A stretch of DNA of 64,000 bases, from the NCBI RefSeq assembly GCF_050947875.1, contig NC_134568.1:257596615-257660614 (forward strand). Direction: 5' to 3'. The stretch is from Dermacentor variabilis. Lineage: Eukaryota; Arthropoda; Arachnida; Ixodida; Ixodidae. The notes below the pieces were generated by a model. That model saw only the letters and a list, made by a program, of their open reading frames with translations. It did not search any database and had not been told where the DNA came from. A program made the translations under genes and the position numbers. Each line of letters starts with the position of its first letter. Position 1 is the stretch's first letter. Below, one piece after another: positions 35,089 to 47,895 of the stretch.

Positions 35089-35911
35089 TGTGCTTTAATT
35101 TCTATCAACCTTAATCCGCCTTGCTCTGATTTCAACCAACCTTAATTCCCCTTGCTCTAGTTTGTACCAACCTTAATACACTTTAATCCGCCTTGCTTTA
35201 TTTGTACCAACATTTATCCACCTTCCTCTAGTTTGTACCAACCTTAATCCGCCTCACTCAAAAGTGTGCCAACCTTAATCCACTTTGCTCTAATTTGATC
35301 AACCGTAATCCACTTTATTCCGCGTTAATCCGCCTTGCTCTAATTTGTGCCAACCTTAATCCACCTTGCTCTAATTTATACCAACCTTAATCCACCTCGC
35401 TTTAATTTGTATCAACATTAATCCACCTAGTTCTAGTTTATATCACCCTAATCCACCTTATTCCACTTTAATCTGCCTCGCTTTGTCTGCAGCAACCTTA
35501 ATCCACCTTACTCTAGTTTGTAGCAATTTTAATCCACTTTAATCTGCCTTGGTCTAATTTGTATCAACATTAATCAAGATTAATCCGCGTTAATCCGCTT
35601 TGCTTTAATTTGTACCAACCTAAATCCACCTTACTCAAAATTGTATCAACCTTAATCCAACCTCATCCACTTTATTCCACCGTGCCCTAATTTATATCAA
35701 CGTTAATCCACCTTAATCTGCTTTAATCTGCCTTGCTTTATTTGTACCAACCTTAATTCACCTTTCTCAAGTTTGTACCAACCTTAATCCACTTTAACCC
35801 ACATTTCTCTAATTTGTATCAACCTTAATCCACTTTAATTCCCCTTGATTCAGTTCACGTTAATTCACTCCACCTCAAGTCACCTTACTCTAACTTGCTC
35901 TAATTCTGTAT
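35089..35911. repeat. Inner ~31-bp minisatellite of the macrosatellite unit (example from unit 1)
   Basis: Degenerate tandem copies of CAACCTTAATCCACCTTGC followed by TCTAATTTGTAC. The first two copies are exactly 31 bp, and some carry a 10-bp ACTTTAATCC insertion. The plus strand is poor in G. All seven full units and copy B (about 61598-62411) carry the same block. Confidence 0.9.
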
Positions 35912-35938
35912 TACCACTGACGTTATACAAGACGCGGA

Positions 35939-36046
35939 TGACGTCACTGGTGATGATTACCTTTGTTACCACTCATTGCGGACAACGCCGGCTTTTCTAC
36001 CTCTTCGGACATATATAATGCTTTCGCATTAATACACCTTCCGCGT
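35939..36046. promoter_or_regulatory. CRE palindrome plus TATA-like hairpin in each macrosatellite unit (example from unit 1)
   Basis: TGACGTCA at 35939-35946 is a perfect CRE/ATF-type site. About 65 bp on, ACATATATAATGCTTTCGCATTA joins a TATA-like run to a perfect TAATGC-TTTC-GCATTA hairpin. The pair is kept in every unit and in copy B. Promoter function is inferred only from motif type and spacing. Confidence 0.4.
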
Positions 36047-36555
36047 GCTCGGCAAGATCCATCATGGCGGCTGAGTGACACGTTTGTAACTGAAGCTTAC
36101 TGACGTCTTTCAGTGCGCCTCGCGTTGTAAAGCGCCAGTTCGCCTTGCTGGCTTGTGAAAGCGTCCCTTCCATTGATTCCTGAAGTGCACAAAATCTGCA
36201 TTTTTCCTGCTGTTGTTTCCGCAAAATAAAAATTATCCTAAGGGATTTTATCGAAGTTAACTAAAGAACTTACTTTGCCAGTGAAATTCATCATGAATAC
36301 ACCCATGGCATTTCCTATTTGTTAAAATATATGTGACAAGAGTAGACTGAACATATCAATTCCACTTGTGCCACAAACACGTTTCTATGGGGATACTCGG
36401 CTCCTGCAGCAGCCCATACAAAACGTACGCTTATAACACTTGGCCGTGAACAATCTCATTCTCTCAACGTATCGTATAAAATGACCAGCTGAAAGCATCT
36501 TATTTTCATAACAACAAAAGCAGAGTTGTGCACCCACTCATTTCTGTATATAATA

Positions 36556-39500
36556 ATGACTTGGTGAGGTGGAAATTCCCCGATGTAAAAATGCGCTTGG
36601 CCTATACATGCAGGAAATTGTCAAGTTTGTGGCAATTTGGTTTCTTCTCGATGCTAGACGGGGGACTTATTTGCTGTTTCGAACGATTTGTGTATCAAGA
36701 GTAAAATTCGTTGAAATAAAAGTTGATTTGAGAGGAACCTGCTGGAGAAGCACCAACGTTATAGGAGGAGTGGGGTGGCGTAAGAGATTTTCAATTTGCC
36801 ATCGGAGCACTTAAAAACCTCCTTTGACGCAGCCAATTATTAAATTTTAAAACTGTTTCGGCATGCAATTCATCTAAACATTTCTACTTAAGCTGTGCTT
36901 TAATTTGTATCAACCTTAATCCGCCTTGCTCTGATTTCAACCAACCTTAATTCCCCTTGCTCTAGTTTGTACCAACCTTAATACACTTTAATCCGCCTTG
37001 CTTTATTTGTACCAACCTTTATCCACCTTCCTCTAGTTTGTACCAACCTTAATCCGCCTCACTCAAAAGTGTGCCAACCTTAATCCACTTTGCTCTAATT
37101 TGATCAACCGTAATCCACTTTATTCCGCGTTAATCCGCCTTGCTCTAATTTGTGCCAACCTTAATCCACCTTGCTCTAATTTATACCAACCTTAATCCAC
37201 CTCGCTTTAATTTGTATCAACATTAATCCACCTTGTTCTAGTTTATATCACCCTAATCCACCTTATTCCACTTTAATCTGCCTCGCTTTGTCTGCAGCAA
37301 CCTTAATCCACCTTACTCTAGTTTGTAGCAATTTTAATCCACTTTAATCTGCCTTGGTCTAATTTGTATCAACATTAATCAAGATTAATCCGCGTTAATC
37401 CGCTTTGCTTTAATTTGTACCAACCTAAATCCACCTTACTCAAAATTGTATCAACCTTAATCCAACCTCATCCACTTTATTCCACCGTGCCCTAATTTAT
37501 ATCAACGTTAATCCACCTTAATCTGCTTTAATCTGCCTTGCTTTATTTGTACCAACCTTAATTCACCTTTCTCAAGTTTGTACCAACCTTAATCCACTTT
37601 AATCCACATTTCTCTAATTTGTATCAACCTTAATCCACTTTAATTCCCCTTGATTCAGTTCACGTTAATTCACTCCACCTCAAGTCACCTTACTCTAACT
37701 TGCTCTAATTCTGTATTACCACTGACGTTATACAAGACGCGGATGACGTCACTGGTGATGATTACCTTTGTTACCACTCATTGCGGACAACGCCGGCTTT
37801 TCTACCTCATCGGACATATATAATGCTTTCGCATTAATACACCTTCCGCGTGCTCGGCAAGATCCATCATGGCGGCTGAGTGACACGTTTGGAACTGAAG
37901 CTTACGACGTCTTTCAGTGCGCCTCGCGTTGTAAAGCGCCAGTTCGCCTTGCTGGCTTGTGAAAGCGTCCCTTCCATTGATTCCTGAAGTGCACAAAATC
38001 TGCATTTTTCCTGCTGTTGTTTCCGCAAAATAAAAATTATCCTAAGGGATTTTATCGAAGTTAACTAAAGAACTTACTTTGCCAGTGAAATTCATCATGA
38101 ATACACCCATGGCATTTCCTATTTGTTAAAATATATGTGACAAGAGTAGACTGAACATATCAATTCCACTTGTGCCACAAACACGTTTCTATGGGGATAC
38201 TCGGCTCCTGCAGCAGCCCATACAAGACGTACGCTCATAACACTTGGCCGGGAACAATCTCATTCTCTCAACGTATCGTATAAAATGACCAGCTGGAAGC
38301 ATCTTATTTCCATAACAACAAAAGCAGAGTTGTGCACCCACTCATTTCTGTATATAATAATGACTTGGTGAGGTGGAAATTCCCCGATGTAAAAATGCGG
38401 CAGGAAATTGTCAACTTTGTGGCAATTTGGTTTCTTCTCGAAGCTAGACGGGGGACTTATTTGCTGTTTCGAACGATTTGTGTATCAAGAGTAAAATTCG
38501 TTGAAATAAAAGTTGATTTGAGAGGAACCTGCTGGAGAAGCACCAACGTTATAGGAGGAGTGGGGTGGCGTAAGAGATTTTCAATTTGCCATCGGAGCAC
38601 TTAAAAACCTCCTTTGACGCAGCCAATTATTAAATTTTAAAACTGTTTCGGCATGCAATTCATCTAAACATTTCTACTTAAGCTGTGCTTTAATTTGTAT
38701 CAACCTTAATCCGCCTTGCTCTGATTTCAACCAACCTTAATTCCCCTTGCTCTAGTTTGTACCAACCTTAATACACTTTAATCCGCCTTGCTTTATTTGT
38801 ACCAACCTTTATCCACCTTCCTCTAGTTTGTACCAACCTTAATCCGCCTCACTCAAAAGTGTGCCAACCTTAATCCACTTTGCTCTAATTTGATCAACCG
38901 TAATCCACTTTATTCCGCGTTAATCCGCCTTGCTCTAATTTGTGCCAACCTTAATCCACCTTGCTCTAATTTATACCAACCTTAATCCACCTCGCTTTAA
39001 TTTGTATCAACATTAATCCACCTTGTTCTAGTTTATATCACCCTAATCCACCTTATTCCACTTTAATCTGCCTCGCTTTGTCTGCAGCAACCTTAATCCA
39101 CCTTACTCTAGTTTGTAGCAATTTTAATCCACTTTAATCTGCCTTGGTCTAATTTGTATCAACATTAATCAAGATTAATCCGCGTTAATCCGCTTTGCTT
39201 TAATTTGTACCAACCTAAATCCACCTTACTCAAAATTGTATCAACCTTAATCCAACCTCATCCACTTTATTCCACCGTGCCCTAATTTATATCAACGTTA
39301 ATCCACCTTAATCTGCTTTAATCTGCCTTGCTTTATTTGTACCAACCTTAATTCACCTTTCTCAAGTTTGTACCAACCTTAATCCACTTTAACCCACATT
39401 TCTCTAGTTTGTATCAACCTTAATCCACTTTAATTCCCCTTGATTCAGTTCACGTTAATTCACTCCACCTCAAGTCGCCTCACTCTAACTTGCTCTAATT

Positions 39501-42500
39501 CTGTATTACCACTGACGTTATACAAGACGCGGATGACGTCACTGGTGATGATTATCTTTGTTACCACTCATTGCGGACAACGCCGGCTTTTCTACCTCAT
39601 CGGACATATATAATGCTTTCGCATTAATACACCTTCCGCGTGCTCGGCAAGATCCATCATGGCGGCTGAGTGACACGTTTGGAACTGAAGCTTACTGACG
39701 TCTTTCAGTGCGCCTCGCGTTGTAAAGCGCCAGTTCGCCTTGCTGGCTTGTGAAAGCGTCCCTTCCATTGATTCCTGAAGTGCACAAAATCTGCATTTTT
39801 CCTGCTGTTGTTTCCGCAAAATAAAAATTATCCTAAGGGATTTTATCGAAGTTAACTAAAGAACTTACTTTGCCAGTGAAATTCATCATGAATACACCCA
39901 TGGCATTTCCTATTTGTTAAAATATATGTGACAAGAGTAGACTGAACATATCAATTCCACTTGTGCCACAAACACGTTTCTATGGGGATACTCGGCTCCT
40001 GCAGCAGCCCATACAAGACGTACGCTTATAACACTTGGCCGGGAACAATCTCATTCTCTCAACGTATCGTATAAAATGACCAGCTGAAAGCATCTTATTT
40101 TCATAACAACAGAAGCAGAGTTGTGCACCCACTCATTTCTGTATATAATAATGACTTGGTGAGGTGGAAATTCCCCGATGTAAAAATGCGCTTGGCCTAT
40201 ACATGCAGGAAATTGTCAAGTTTGTGGCAATTTGGTTTCTTCTCGATGCTAGACGGGGGACTTATTTGCTGTTTCGAACGATTTGTGTATCAAGAGTAAA
40301 ATTCGTTGAAATAAAAGTTGATTTGAGAGGAACCTGCTGGAGAAGCACCAACGTTATAGGAGGAGTGGGGTGGCGTAAGAGATTTTCAATTTGCCATCGG
40401 AGCACTTAAAAACCTCCTTTGACGCAGCCAATTATTAAATTTTAAAACTGTTTCGGCATGCAATTCATCTAAACATTTCTACTTAAGCTGTGCTTTAATT
40501 TGTATCAACCTTAATCCGCCTTGCTCTGATTTCTACCAACCTTAATTCACCTTGCTCTAGATTGTACCAACCTTAATACACTTTAATCCGCCTTGCTTTA
40601 TTTGTACCAACCTTTATCCACCTTCCTCTAGTTTGTACCAACCTTAATCCGCCTCACTCAAAAGTGTGCCAACCTTAATCCACTTTGCTCTAATTTGATC
40701 AACCGTAATCCACTTTATTCCGCGTTAATCCGCCTTGCTCTAATTTGTGCCAACCTTAATCCACCTTGCTCTAATTTATACCAACCTTAATCCACCTCGC
40801 TTTAATTTGTATCAACATTAATCCACCTTGTTCTAGTTTATATCACCCTAATCCACCTTATTCCACTTTAATCTGCCTCGCTTTGTCTGCAGCAACCTTA
40901 ATCCACCTTACTCTAGTTTGTAGCAATTTTAATCCACTTTAATCTGCCTTGGTCTAATTTGTATCAACATTAATCAAGATTAATCCGCGTTAATCCGCTT
41001 TGCTTTAATTTGTACCAACCTAAATCCACCTTACTCAAAATTGTATCAACCTTAATCCAACCTCATCCACTTTATTCCACCGTGCCCTAATTTATATCAA
41101 CGTTAATCCACCTTAATCTGCTTTAATCTGCCTTGCTTTATTTGTACCAACCTTAATTCACCTTTCTCAAGTTTGTACCAACCTTAATCCACTTTAATCC
41201 ACATTTCTCTAATTTGTATCAACCTTAATCCACTTTAATTCCCCTTGATTCAGTTCACGTTAATTCACTCCACCTCAAGTCACCTTACTCTAACTTGCTC
41301 TAATTCTGTATTACCACTGACGTTATACAAGACGCGGATGACGTCACTGGTGATGATTACCTTTGTTACCACTCATTGCGGACAACGCCGGCTTTTCTAC
41401 CTCATCGGACATATATAATGCTTTCGCATTAATACACCTTCCGCGTGCTCGGCAAGATCCATCATGGCGGCTGAGTGACACGTTTGGAACTGAAGCTTAC
41501 GACGTCTTTCAGTGCGCCTCGCGTTGTAAAGCGCCAGTTCGCCTTGCTGGCTTGTGAAAGCGTCCCTTCCATTGATTCCTGAAGTGCACAAAATCTGCAT
41601 TTTTCCTGCTGTTGTTTCCGCAAAATAAAAATTATCCTAAGGGATTTTATCGAAGTTAACTAAAGAACTTACTTTGCCAGTGAAATTCATCATGAATACA
41701 CCCATGGCATTTCCTATTTGTTAAAATATATGTGACAAGAGTAGACTGAACATATCAATTCCACTTGTGCCACAAACACGTTTCTATGGGGATACTCGGC
41801 TCCTGCAGCAGCCCATACAAGACGTACGCTCATAACACTTGGCCGGGAACAATCTCATTCTCTCAACGTATCGTATAAAATGACCAGCTGGAAGCATCTT
41901 ATTTCCATAACAACAAAAGCAGAGTTGTGCACCCACTCATTTCTGTATATAATAATGACTTGGTGAGGTGGAAATTCCCCGATGTAAAAATGCGGCAGGA
42001 AATTGTCAACTTTGTGGCAATTTGGTTTCTTCTCGAAGCTAGACGGGGGACTTATTTGCTGTTTCGAACGATTTGTGTATCAAGAGTAAAATTCGTTGAA
42101 ATAAAAGTTGATTTGAGAGGAACCTGCTGGAGAAGCACCAACGTTATAGGAGGAGTGGGGTGGCGTAAGAGATTTTCAATTTGCCATCGGAGCACTTAAA
42201 AACCTCCTTTGACGCAGCCAATTATTAAATTTTAAAACTGTTTCGGCATGCAATTCATCTAAACATTTCTACTTAAGCTGTGCTTTAATTTGTATCAACC
42301 TTAATCCGCCTTGCTCTGATTTCAACCAACCTTAATTCCCCTTGCTCTAGTTTGTACCAACCTTAATACACTTTAATCCGCCTTGCTTTATTTGTACCAA
42401 CCTTTATCCACCTTCCTCTAGTTTGTACCAACCTTAATCCGCCTCACTCAAAAGTGTGCCAACCTTAATCCACTTTGCTCTAATTTGATCAACCGTAATC

Positions 42501-43745
42501 CACTTTATTCCGCGTTAATCCGCCTTGCTCTAATTTGTGCCAACCTTAATCCACCTTGCTCTAATTTATACCAACCTTAATCCACCTCGCTTTAATTTGT
42601 ATCAACATTAATCCACCTTGTTCTAGTTTATATCACCCTAATCCACCTTATTCCACTTTAATCTGCCTCGCTTTGTCTGCAGCAACCTTAATCCACCTTA
42701 CTCTAGTTTGTAGCAATTTTAATCCACTTTAATCTGCCTTGGTCTAATTTGTATCAACATTAATCAAGATTAATCCGCGTTAATCCGCTTTGCTTTAATT
42801 TGTACCAACCTAAATCCACCTTACTCAAAATTGTATCAACCTTAATCCAACCTCATCCACTTTATTCCACCGTGCCCTAATTTATATCAACGTTAATCCA
42901 CCTTAATCTGCTTTAATCTGCCTTGCTTTATTTGTACCAACCTTAATTCACCTTTCTCAAGTTTGTACCAACCTTAATCCACTTTAACCCACATTTCTCT
43001 AGTTTGTATCAACCTTAATCCACTTTAATTCCCCTTGATTCAGTTCACGTTAATTCACTCCACCTCAAGTCGCCTCACTCTAACTTGCTCTAATTCTGTA
43101 TTACCACTGACGTTATACAAGACGCGGATGACGTCACTGGTGATGATTATCTTTGTTACCACTCATTGCGGACAACGCCGGCTTTTCTACCTCATCGGAC
43201 ATATATAATGCTTTCGCATTAATACACCTTCCGCGTGCTCGGCAAGATCCATCATGGCGGCTGAGTGACACGTTTGGAACTGAAGCTTACTGACGTCTTT
43301 CAGTGCGCCTCGCGTTGTAAAGCGCCAGTTCGCCTTGCTGGCTTGTGAAAGCGTCCCTTCCATTGATTCCTGAAGTGCACAAAATCTGCATTTTTCCTGC
43401 TGTTGTTTCCGCAAAATAAAAATTATCCTAAGGGATTTTATCGAAGTTAACTAAAGAACTTACTTTGCCAGTGAAATTCATCATGAATACACCCATGGCA
43501 TTTCCTATTTGTTAAAATATATGTGACAAGAGTAGACTGAACATATCAATTCCACTTGTGCCACAAACACGTTTCTATGGGGATACTCGGCTCCTGCAGC
43601 AGCCCATACAAGACGTACGCTTATAACACTTGGCCGGGAACAATCTCATTCTCTCAACGTATCGTATAAAATGACCAGCTGAAAGCATCTTATTTTCATA
43701 ACAACAGAAGCAGAGTTGTGCACCCACTCATTTCTGTATATAATA
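36556..43745. repeat. Higher-order dimer of macrosatellite units (2 x 3,595 bp)
   Basis: Units 2+3 (36556-40150) and 4+5 (40151-43745) are each exactly 3,595 bp. Units 2 and 4 share a one-base deletion (GCTTAC-GACG) near 37903 and 41498. Units 3 and 5 share a 14-bp deletion of the CTTGGCCTATACATG block near 38399 and 41994. A subset of inner-minisatellite variants does not follow the dimer, which suggests later gene conversion. Confidence 0.85.
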
Positions 43746-46700
43746 ATGACTTGGTGAGGTGGAAATTCCCCGATGTAAAAATGCGCTTGGCCTATACATG
43801 CAGGAAATTGTCAAGTTTGTGGCAATTTGGTTTCTTCTCGATGCTAGACGGGGGACTTATTTGCTGTTTCGAACGATTTGTGTATCAAGAGTAAAATTCG
43901 TTGAAATAAAAGTTGATTTGAGAGGAACCTGCTGGAGAAGCACCAACGTTATAGGAGGAGTGGGGTGGCGTAAGAGATTTTCAATTTGCCATCGGAGCAC
44001 TTAAAAACCTCCTTTGACGCAGCCAATTATTAAATTTTAAAACTGTTTCGGCATGCAATTCATCTAAACATTTCTACTTAAGCTGTGCTTTAATTTGTAT
44101 CAACCTTAATCCGCCTTGCTCTGATTTCTACCAACCTTAATTCACCTTGCTCTAGATTGTACCAACCTTAATACACTTTAATCCGCCTTGCTTTATTTGT
44201 ACCAACCTTTATCCACCTTCCTCTAGTTTGTACCAACCTTAATCCGCCTCACTCAAAAGTGTGCCAACCTTAATCCACTTTGCTCTAATTTGATCAACCG
44301 TAATCCACTTTATTCCGCGTTAATCCGCCTTGCTCTAATTTGTGCCAACCTTAATCCACCTTGCTCTAATTTATACCAACCTTAATCCACCTCGCTTTAA
44401 TTTGTATCAACATTAATCCACCTTGTTCTAGTTTATATCACCCTAATCCACCTTATTCCACTTTAATCTGCCTCGCTTTGTCTGCAGCAACCTTAATCCA
44501 CCTTACTCTAGTTTGTAGCAATTTTAATCCACTTTAATCTGCCTTGGTCTAATTTGTATCAACATTAATCAAGATTAATCCGCGTTAATCCGCTTTGCTT
44601 TAATTTGTACCAACCTAAATCCACCTTACTCAAAATTGTATCAACCTTAATCCAACCTCATCCACTTTATTCCACCGTGCCCTAATTTATATCAACGTTA
44701 ATCCACCTTAATCTGCTCTAATCTGCCTTGCTTTATTTGTACCAACCTTAATTCACCTTTCTCAAGTTTGTACCAACCTTAATCCACTTTAACCCACATT
44801 TCTCTAATTTGTATCAACCTTAATCCACTTTAATTCCCCTTGATTCAGTTCACGTTAATTCACTCCACCTCAAGTCACCTCACTCTAACTTGCTCTAATT
44901 CTGTATTACCACTGACGTTATACAAGACGCGGATGACGTCACTGGTGATGATTATCTTTGTTACCACTCATTGCGGACAACGCCGGCTTTTCTACCTCAT
45001 CGGACATATATAATGCTTTCGCATTAATACACCTTCCGCGTGCTCGGCAAGATCCATCATTGCGGCTGAGTGACACGTTTGGAACTGAAGCTTACTGACG
45101 TCTTTCAGTGCGCCTCGCGTTGTAAAGCGCCAGTTCGCCTTGCTGGCTTGTGAAAGCGTCCCTTCCATTGATTCCTGAAGTGCACAAAATCTGCATTTTT
45201 CCTGCTGTTGTTTCCGCAAAATAAAAATTATCCTAAGGGATTTTATCGAAGTTAACTAAAGAACTTACTTTGCCAGTGAAATTGATCATGAATACACCCA
45301 TGGCATTTCCTATTTGTTAAAATGTATGTGACAAGAGTAGACTGAACATATCAATTCCACTTGTGCCACAAACACGTTTCTATGGGGATACTCGGCTCCT
45401 GCAGCAGCCCATACAAGACGTACGCTTATAACACTTGGCCGGGAACAATCTCATTCTCTCGACGTATCGTATAAAATGACCAGCTGAAAGCATCTTATTT
45501 TCATAACAACAAAAGCAGAGTTGTGCACCCACTCATTTCTGAATATAATAATGACTTGGTGAGGTGGAAATTCCCCGATGTAAAAAGGCGCTTGGCCTAT
45601 ACATGTAGGAAATTGTCAAGTTTGTGGCAATTTGGTTTCTTCTCGATGCTAGACGGGGGACTTATTTGCTGTTTCGAACGATTTGTGTATCAAGAGTAAA
45701 ATTCGTTGAAATAAAAGTTGATTTGAGAGGAACCTGCTGGAGAAGCACCAACGTTATAGGAGGAGTGGGGTGGCGTAAGAGATTTTCAATTTGCCATCGG
45801 AGCACTTAAAAACCTCCTTTGACGCAGCCAATTATTAAATTTTAAAACTGTTTCGGCATGCAATTCATCTAAACATTTCTACTTAAGCTGTGCTTTAATT
45901 TGTATCAACCTTAATCCGCCTTGCTCTGATTTCTACCAACCTTAATTCACCTTGCTCTAGATTGTACCAACCTTAATACACTTTAATCCGCCTTGCTTTA
46001 TTTGTACCAACCTTTATCCACCTTCCTCTAGTTTGTACCAACCTTAATCCGCCTCACTCAAAAGTGTGCCAACCTTAATCCACTTTGCTCTAATTTGATC
46101 AACCGTAATCCACTTTATTCCGCGTTAATCCGCCTTGCTCTAATTTGTGCCAACCTTAATCCACCTTGCTCTAATTTATACCAACCTTAATCCACCTCGC
46201 TTTAATTTGTATCAACATTAATCCACCTTGTTCTAGTTTATATCACCCTAATCCACCTTATTCCACTTTAATATGCCTCGCTTTGTCTGCAGCAACCTTA
46301 ATCCACCTTACTCTAGTTTGTAGCAATTTTAATCCACTTTAATCTGCCTTGGTCTAATTTGTATCAACATTAATCAAGATTAATCCGCGTTAATCCGCTT
46401 TGCTTTAATTTGTACCAACCTAAATCCACCTTACTCAAAATTGTATCAACCTTAATCCAACCTCATCCACTTTATTCCAGCGTGCCCTAATTTATATCAA
46501 CATTAATCCACCTTAATCTGCTTTAATCTGCCTTGCTTTATTTGTACCAACCTTAATTCACCTTTCTCAAGTTTGTACCAACCTTAATCCACTTTAATCC
46601 ACATTTCTCTAATTTGTATCAACCTTAATCCACTTTAATTCCCCTTGATTCAGTTCACGTTAATTCACTCCACCTCAAGTCACCTTACTCTAACTTGCTC

Positions 46701-47278
46701 TAATTCTGTATTACCACTGACGTTATACAAGACGCGGATGACGTCACTGGTGATGATTATCTTTGTTACCACTCATTGCGGACAACGCCGGCTTTTCTAC
46801 CTCATCGGACATATATAATGCTTTCGCATTAATACACCTTCCGCGTGCTCGGCAAGATCCATCATGGCGGCTGAGTGACACGTTTGTAACTGAAGCTTAC
46901 TGACGTCTTTCAGTGCGCCTCGCGTTGTAAAGCGCCAGTTCGCCTTGCTGGCTTGTGAAAGCGTCCCTTCCATTGATTCCTGAAGTGCACAAAATCTGCA
47001 TTTTTCCTGCTGTTGTTTCCGCAAAATAAAAATTATCCTAAGGGATTTTATCGAAGTTAACTAAAGAACTTACTTTGCCAGTGAAATTCATCATGAATAC
47101 ACCCATGGCATTTCCTATTTGTTAAAATATATGTGACAAGAGTAGACTGAACATATCAATTCCACTTGTGCCACAAACACGTTTCTATGGGGATACTCGG
47201 CTCCTGCAGCAGCCCATACAAGACGTACGCTTATAACACTTGGCCGGGAACAATCTCATTCTCTCAACGTATCGTATA

Positions 47279-47506
47279 AAATGACCAGCTGAAAGCATCT
47301 TATTTTCATAACAACAAAAGCAGAGTTGTGCACCCACTCATTTCTGTATATAATAATGACTGGGTGAGGTGGAAGTTCCACGATGTCAAAAAGGCGCTTA
47401 GCCTATCCATGCAGGAAATTGTCAAATTTGTGGCAATTTGGTTTCTTCTCGATGCTTGGCGGGGGGACTTATTTGCTGTTGCGAACGATTTGTGTATCAA
47501 TTGACT
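47279..47506 (+). pseudogene. Open frame in the truncated last unit, broken in array units
   Basis: In frame from 47279 it reads NDQLKASYFHNNKSRVV, ISVYNNDWVRWKFHDVKK, MQEIVKFVAIWFLLDAWRG, then DLFAVANDLCIN and a stop at the SINE junction. In all full units one G is missing from the following GGGG(G) run and the frame shifts. The same frame is intact at 62980-63207 in copy B. It could be a remnant of an ancestral coding segment. No family recognised; no start codon or splice sites assigned. Confidence 0.3.
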
Positions 47507-47507
47507 G

Positions 47508-47736
47508 AATTATAGGGTTTTACGTGCCAATACCGCTGTTTAATTATGAGGCTCGCCGTAGTGGAGGACTCCGGAAATTTCGACCGCCTGCGGTTCTTTA
47601 ACGTGCACCTAAATCTAAGTACACGGGTGTTTTCGCATTTCGCCCCCATCGAAATGCGGCCGCCGTGGCCGGCATTCCACCCCGCGAACTCGTGCTCAGC
47701 AGCCCAACGCCATAGCCACTGAGCAACCACGGCGGG
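47508..47736 (-). mobile_element. Ruka SINE at the right end of the array
   Basis: Minus strand from CCGCCGTGGTTGCTCAGTGG through AGGTGCACGTTAAAGAACC to GGCACGTAAAACCCTATAATT. The B box has decayed (GGGGTGGAATGCC). It truncates the last macrosatellite unit at 47500 and is shared with copy B (63209-63437), so it predates the duplication. Confidence 0.9.
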
Positions 47737-47739
47737 TAA

Positions 47740-47895
47740 TAACACTCTTTGACGCCAGCTTGGGTCACTCAGTAGGTGCCACTGGGCCTGATCGCTCTTC
47801 TTTGGCGCCACCTTGGGTCATTATTGGGTATGTGCCGCTCCTCAATTAAGCTTTTTGACGCAAATTTGGGTCAATGGGTATGTAACGCTGGATAT
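47740..47895. repeat. ~50-bp minisatellite at right edge of macrosatellite
   Basis: Three units of the type TTTGACGCCAGCTTGGGTCA..GTGCCACTGGG / TTTGGCGCCACCTTGGGTCA..GGGTATGTGCCGCTC. Same family as 32745-32859. Confidence 0.65.

Larger units (their letters stand above)
32860..47500. repeat. 1.8-kb macrosatellite array (7 full units plus partial ends)
   Basis: Taking ATGACTTGGTGAGG as unit start, complete units begin at 34751, 36556, 38360, 40151, 41955, 43746 and 45551, and a truncated eighth begins at 47356. Spacings are 1805, 1804, 1791, 1804, 1791, 1805 and 1805. A partial unit precedes them from 32860, interrupted by two TTAA elements. Each unit has a head of about 330 bp, an inner minisatellite of about 820 bp, and a tail of about 600 bp with TGACGTCA, a TATA-like hairpin and AATAAAAAT. 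Each also carries a plus frame of about 81 codons (MEIPRCKNALG at its start) and a minus frame of 75 codons (MRKQQQEKCRFCALQ at its start); these are kept by array homogenisation and need not be genes. Several units are nearly identical. Confidence 0.97.

Noticed and set aside
35089..35911. CCTTAATCC repeats as interstitial telomeric sequence
   Set aside because: The arthropod telomere unit TTAGG/CCTAA is not repeated here; the period is about 31 bp.
34764..46809. Repeated 81- and 75-codon frames in the macrosatellite as a gene family
   Set aside because: Their conservation follows from array homogenisation; the plus frame is a shifted version of the edge-unit frame and has no recognisable domain.
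32860..47500. CRISPR-like or integron-like repeat array
   Set aside because: Units are 1.8 kb without spacers, and the genome is clearly eukaryotic.
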